DNA of 7,105 nt from contig DUTZ01000242.1 of assembly GCA_012841845.1 (NCBI GenBank), forward strand, positions 1 through 7,105. The letters are read 5' to 3'. Shown one piece after another: positions 4,610 to 7,105 of this stretch. Within the stretch, counting starts at the first letter, position 1. Every line of letters begins with the position of its first letter. Under the pieces are notes generated by a model. That model had not been told where the DNA came from and made no database searches. It saw only the letters and a list, made by a program, of their open reading frames with translations. The stretch is from Actinomycetales bacterium. GTDB taxonomy: Bacteria; Actinomycetota; Actinomycetes; Mycobacteriales; Mycobacteriaceae. The position numbers were made by a program, and so were the translations under genes.

Positions 4610-6997
4610 GTGTCGGCCTTCAATTCCCTGGGAAAACTCGCCGCGGCCTGCGTCGCGGCGGGGGTGGTCACGGCCGGGGCCGTGTTCCCCCTCGCCGGAG
4701 CGGCAGGGCTCGCCTCCAACAAGATGGCGGATTCCCTCGCCGGGACGTCGGCCGACCTCATCAAGGGCGACCTGCCGTCGATCTCCACGGTCACCGACTC
4801 CGCGGGGGAGCCGATCGCGTGGCTGTACGACCAGCAGCGGGTGCTCGTCCCCAGCGAGGAGATCTCGCAGAACATGAAGCTGGCGATCATCGCGATCGAG
4901 GACCGCCGGTTCGCCGACCACCAGGGTGTGGACTGGCGCGGCACCGTCCGCGCGTTCCTCACCAACGCCACCGCCGGCGACGTCCAGCAGGGCGCCTCCA
5001 CCATCGACCAGCAGCTGGTCAAGAACTTCCAGTTCCTCGTCTCCGCGGAGAACGACGCCGAACGGCGCGCCGCCGTCGAGACCACCCCCGCCCGCAAGAT
5101 CAAAGAGATCCGGATGGCGCTCACCCTGGACAAGGAGCTGAGCAAGGAGGAGATCCTCACCAAGTACCTCAACCTGGTCTCCTTCGGCAACGGCGCCTTC
5201 GGCGTCCAGACCGCCGCCCAGACCTACTTCGGGGTCGACGCCAAGGACCTCACCGTCCCGCAGTCGGCGATGCTCGCCGGCATGGTCCAGTCCACCAGCG
5301 GGTTCAACCCGTACACCAACCCCGAGGCCACCACGGACCGCCGCAACACGGTCATCGACACGATGGTGGAGACCGGCGCCGTCACGGCGGCCGACGGCGC
5401 GGCGTACAAGGCCGAGCCGCTCGGCGTCCTCGACCGGCCCAAATCGCTGCCCCGCGGCTGCATCACGGCCGGCGACGCCGGCTTCTTCTGCGACTACGTG
5501 CTGGACTACCTCAATCAGAACGGCCTGAGCCGGGAGATGGTGGAGCAGGGCGGGTACACCATCCGCACCACCCTCGACGAGCGCGTGCAGGCCTCGGTCC
5601 AGCGGTCGCTGGACACGTTCGGCAACCCCAAGGGCCAGGGCGTGGCCGAGGTGATGAGCGTCGTGCGCCCCGGCAAGGAGTCCCACAAGGTCGTGGCGGT
5701 GGCCTCGAGCCGCCAGTACGGCCTGGACCAGTCCGCCATGGAGACCGTCCAGCCGCAGCCGTTCTCCCTCGTCGGCGACGGCGCGGGCTCGGTCTTCAAG
5801 ATCTTCACCGTGGCCGCCGCCATGGAGCAGGGCATGGGCACCAACACCACGCTCTCGGTGCCGAACCGCGTGCAGGTGTCGGGCCTCGGCGCCGGCGGCG
5901 CCGCCGGCTGCCCGCCCGGCCAGTACTGCGTGGAGAACGCGGGCGCCTACCCGGACTCGCTGTCCGTGACGGACGCGCTCGCCCAGTCCCCCAACACCAC
6001 GTTCATCAACCTCATCAAGGACGTCGGCGTCTCCCCGACCGTGGACATGGCGGTGCGCCTGGGGCTGCGGTCCTACGACCAGAAGGGGTCGGGCCCGGGC
6101 GGCGAGTCGATCGCCGGGTTCGTCAAGAAGAACAACCTCGGCTCGTTCACCCTGGGCCCCAACGCCGTCAACCCGCTCGAGCTCTCCAACGTGGGCGCCA
6201 CCATCGCCTCGGGCGGCGTGTGGTGCCCGCCGAGCCCCATCGAGTCCATCACCGACCGCAACGGCAAGCCCGTCGAGCTCGCAGAGCCGGAGTGCGAGCA
6301 GGTGGTCGAAGAGGGCCTGGCAGACACGCTCGCCGTGGCCATGTCCAAGGACGGCGTGGGCGCCGGCACCGCGGCCAACGCCGCGGGCGCGGCGGGCTGG
6401 AGCCTGCCCAGCTCGGGCAAGACGGGCACCACCGAGGCCCACCGCTCGTCGGCCTTCCTCGGGTTCACCAACCAGTACGCCGCCGCCGTGTACGCCTACA
6501 ACGACGGCACCACCACCACCGAGCTGTGCTCGGCCCCGCTGCGCCAGTGCTCGTACGGTGACCTCTTCGGCGGCATGGAGCCGGCCCGCACCTGGTACTC
6601 GGCGATGGGCCCCATCTCGACGATCTACGGCCCGGTCGCCCTCCCCGACCCGGACCCCGCCTTCCAGCGCGGGAAGAGCTCGGGCGGCCTGCCGGACGTC
6701 GAGGGCATGAGCCAGTCCGCGGCCACCTCGGTGCTCACCGCGGCCGGGTTCCAGGTCAACTCGCAGTTCGTCTCCGGCACCGGCCGCCCGTACGGCACGG
6801 TGATCGGGCTCGACGGCGGCACCGGCGTCCCCGGCGGCACGGTGACGATCCGCGTCTCCGACGGCTCCGGCGCGTCCGGAGGCGCGGGCGCGAGCGGCGG
6901 CCAGGGCGACTCGGGACCGCCCGCGGCGATCGGCGACGACCCCGTCGTCCTCAATGTCCCGGGCCTGGCCCCCATCACCATCGCCCCGCCGCCCTGA
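4610..6997 (+). CDS. ponA2: Bifunctional class A penicillin-binding protein with PASTA domain (PonA2)
   Basis: A protein of 795 residues with a GTG start. It polymerises glycan strands from lipid II and cross-links peptides outside the membrane. A cytoplasmic tail of about 8 residues and one membrane segment (about 8-35) come first. The GT51 domain (about 65-250) has AIEDRRFADH with catalytic E97, GASTIDQQLVKN (128-139), and RKIKEIRMALTLDK (162-175) with E166. The transpeptidase domain (about 314-625) has S394-V-F-K397 (SxxK, acyl serine S394), S460-P-N462 (SxN) and K604-T-G606 (KTG). One PASTA domain (about 693-750), a Gly/Ser linker (751-775) and the tail VVLNVPGLAPITIAPPP follow. Cysteines pair as C284/C294, C434/C440, C539/C562 and C640/C647. 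Motifs agree closely with M. tuberculosis PonA2, which is linked to stress survival and beta-lactam tolerance. The start at 4610 rather than 4589 rests on the TACCCT element. All catalytic residues are present. Confidence 0.93.
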   Translation: MSAFNSLGKLAAACVAAGVVTAGAVFPLAGAAGLASNKMADSLAGTSADLIKGDLPSISTVTDSAGEPIAWLYDQQRVLVPSEEISQNMKLAIIAIEDRRFADHQGVDWRGTVRAFLTNATAGDVQQGASTIDQQLVKNFQFLVSAENDAERRAAVETTPARKIKEIRMALTLDKELSKEEILTKYLNLVSFGNGAFGVQTAAQTYFGVDAKDLTVPQSAMLAGMVQSTSGFNPYTNPEATTDRRNTVIDTMVETGAVTAADGAAYKAEPLGVLDRPKSLPRGCITAGDAGFFCDYVLDYLNQNGLSREMVEQGGYTIRTTLDERVQASVQRSLDTFGNPKGQGVAEVMSVVRPGKESHKVVAVASSRQYGLDQSAMETVQPQPFSLVGDGAGSVFKIFTVAAAMEQGMGTNTTLSVPNRVQVSGLGAGGAAGCPPGQYCVENAGAYPDSLSVTDALAQSPNTTFINLIKDVGVSPTVDMAVRLGLRSYDQKGSGPGGESIAGFVKKNNLGSFTLGPNAVNPLELSNVGATIASGGVWCPPSPIESITDRNGKPVELAEPECEQVVEEGLADTLAVAMSKDGVGAGTAANAAGAAGWSLPSSGKTGTTEAHRSSAFLGFTNQYAAAVYAYNDGTTTTELCSAPLRQCSYGDLFGGMEPARTWYSAMGPISTIYGPVALPDPDPAFQRGKSSGGLPDVEGMSQSAATSVLTAAGFQVNSQFVSGTGRPYGTVIGLDGGTGVPGGTVTIRVSDGSGASGGAGASGGQGDSGPPAAIGDDPVVLNVPGLAPITIAPPP

Positions 6998-7028
6998 GCC
7001 CCGCCGCCCTCAGCCCCGCCGCACTGAG
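6984..7028 (+). repeat. Three tandem 15-bp repeats across the ponA2 stop codon
   Basis: CCCCGCCGCCCTGAG (6984-6998) is followed by two copies at 6999-7013 and 7014-7028, each with one mismatch. The period is a multiple of three, so the copies stay in the ponA2 frame. Copy 1 holds the stop TGA (6995-6997), copy 2 has TCA (Ser) at the same place, and copy 3 again has TGA. The translated frame is APPP-stop-APPPSAPPH-stop. Confidence 0.8.
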
Positions 7029-7077
7029 CCGCGTGACCCCGCCCGTCCGCGGCCCGGTGGGCGCACGCCCGCGTCGG

Positions 7078-7083
7078 TAGGCT
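7078..7083 (+). promoter_or_regulatory. -10 element (TAGGCT) of the gene starting at 7090
   Basis: TAGGCT, then GGCCGG (6 bases), then ATG at 7090. The arrangement is the same as for ponA2 and bagA, again with no Shine-Dalgarno, which suggests a leaderless transcript independent of ponA2. Confidence 0.52.
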
Positions 7084-7089
7084 GGCCGG

Positions 7090-7105
7090 ATGCAGCGCCC
7101 CTCCC
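7090..7105 (+). CDS. Start of the next gene, probably a metallophosphoesterase (Rv3683 type)
   Basis: Only five codons (M-Q-R-P-S) lie in the window. That a gene starts here is inferred from the TAGGCT element 6 bases upstream. The product is inferred only from gene order: in M. tuberculosis the gene after ponA2 is Rv3683, a predicted metallophosphoesterase. Nothing in the five residues shows the function. Confidence 0.4.

Noticed and set aside
4474..6561. Long plus-strand (4474-6561) and minus-strand (6442-4553) open frames over ponA2
   Set aside because: They are Arg/Gly/Pro- or Val/Gly/His-rich shadows in other frames. All the PBP motifs are in the 4610-6997 frame.
6994..7028. CTGAG/CTCAG inverted repeats after ponA2 as a terminator
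   Set aside because: The arms are only 5 bp and are explained by the 15-bp tandem repeat. There is no T-run.

Overview
This GC-rich window (about 70 % G+C by eye) comes from an actinobacterium of the Mycobacteriales/Corynebacteriales type. Gene order and strand match, from memory, the Mycobacterium tuberculosis stretch Rv3676 (crp) - Rv3677c - Rv3678c - Rv3678A - Rv3679 - Rv3680 - Rv3681c (whiB4) - Rv3682 (ponA2) - Rv3683, one for one. The proteins are clearly diverged from the mycobacterial ones. A non-Mycobacterium genus such as Dietzia or Gordonia is my guess, but the genus cannot be fixed by reading alone.

Layout. 1-108 is the 3' end of a CRP/GlxR-type regulator gene. A three-gene minus-strand operon follows, read from right to left: a 60-residue DUF4177-like protein (1733-1551), a RidA-family protein (1551-1072) and an LACTB2-like metallo-beta-lactamase-fold hydrolase (1066-185). 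A 66-bp divergent promoter region (1734-1799) separates it from a plus-strand pair of ArsA/Get3-like ATPases, BagA and BagB (1800-2852 and 2854-3963), which lie one base apart. Convergent to these is whiB4 (4375-3998, minus), an iron-sulfur redox regulator. A 234-bp divergent intergenic region (4376-4609) precedes ponA2 (4610-6997, plus), a bifunctional class A penicillin-binding protein with one PASTA domain. The window ends with the first five codons of the next gene (7090 onward).

How the parts may work together. BagA and BagB are built as an obligate pair: each has lost a different catalytic element of the deviant Walker A ATPase site, so only one complete composite site is expected per heterodimer. 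WhiB4 and PonA2 share a regulatory region that holds a good CRP-type site and a symmetric sigma-H/R-like element, which suggests joint stress control of redox sensing and cell-wall synthesis. Four genes begin 6-7 bases after a TANNNTGG element with no convincing Shine-Dalgarno, which points to leaderless transcription.

No mobile elements, tRNA, rRNA or CRISPR arrays were seen, and no gene-free stretch exceeds 300 bases. The locus is a conserved housekeeping neighbourhood rather than a new system. The points most worth checking are the BagA/BagB active-site asymmetry, the whiB4-ponA2 control region, and a 15-bp tandem repeat that carries the ponA2 stop codon.
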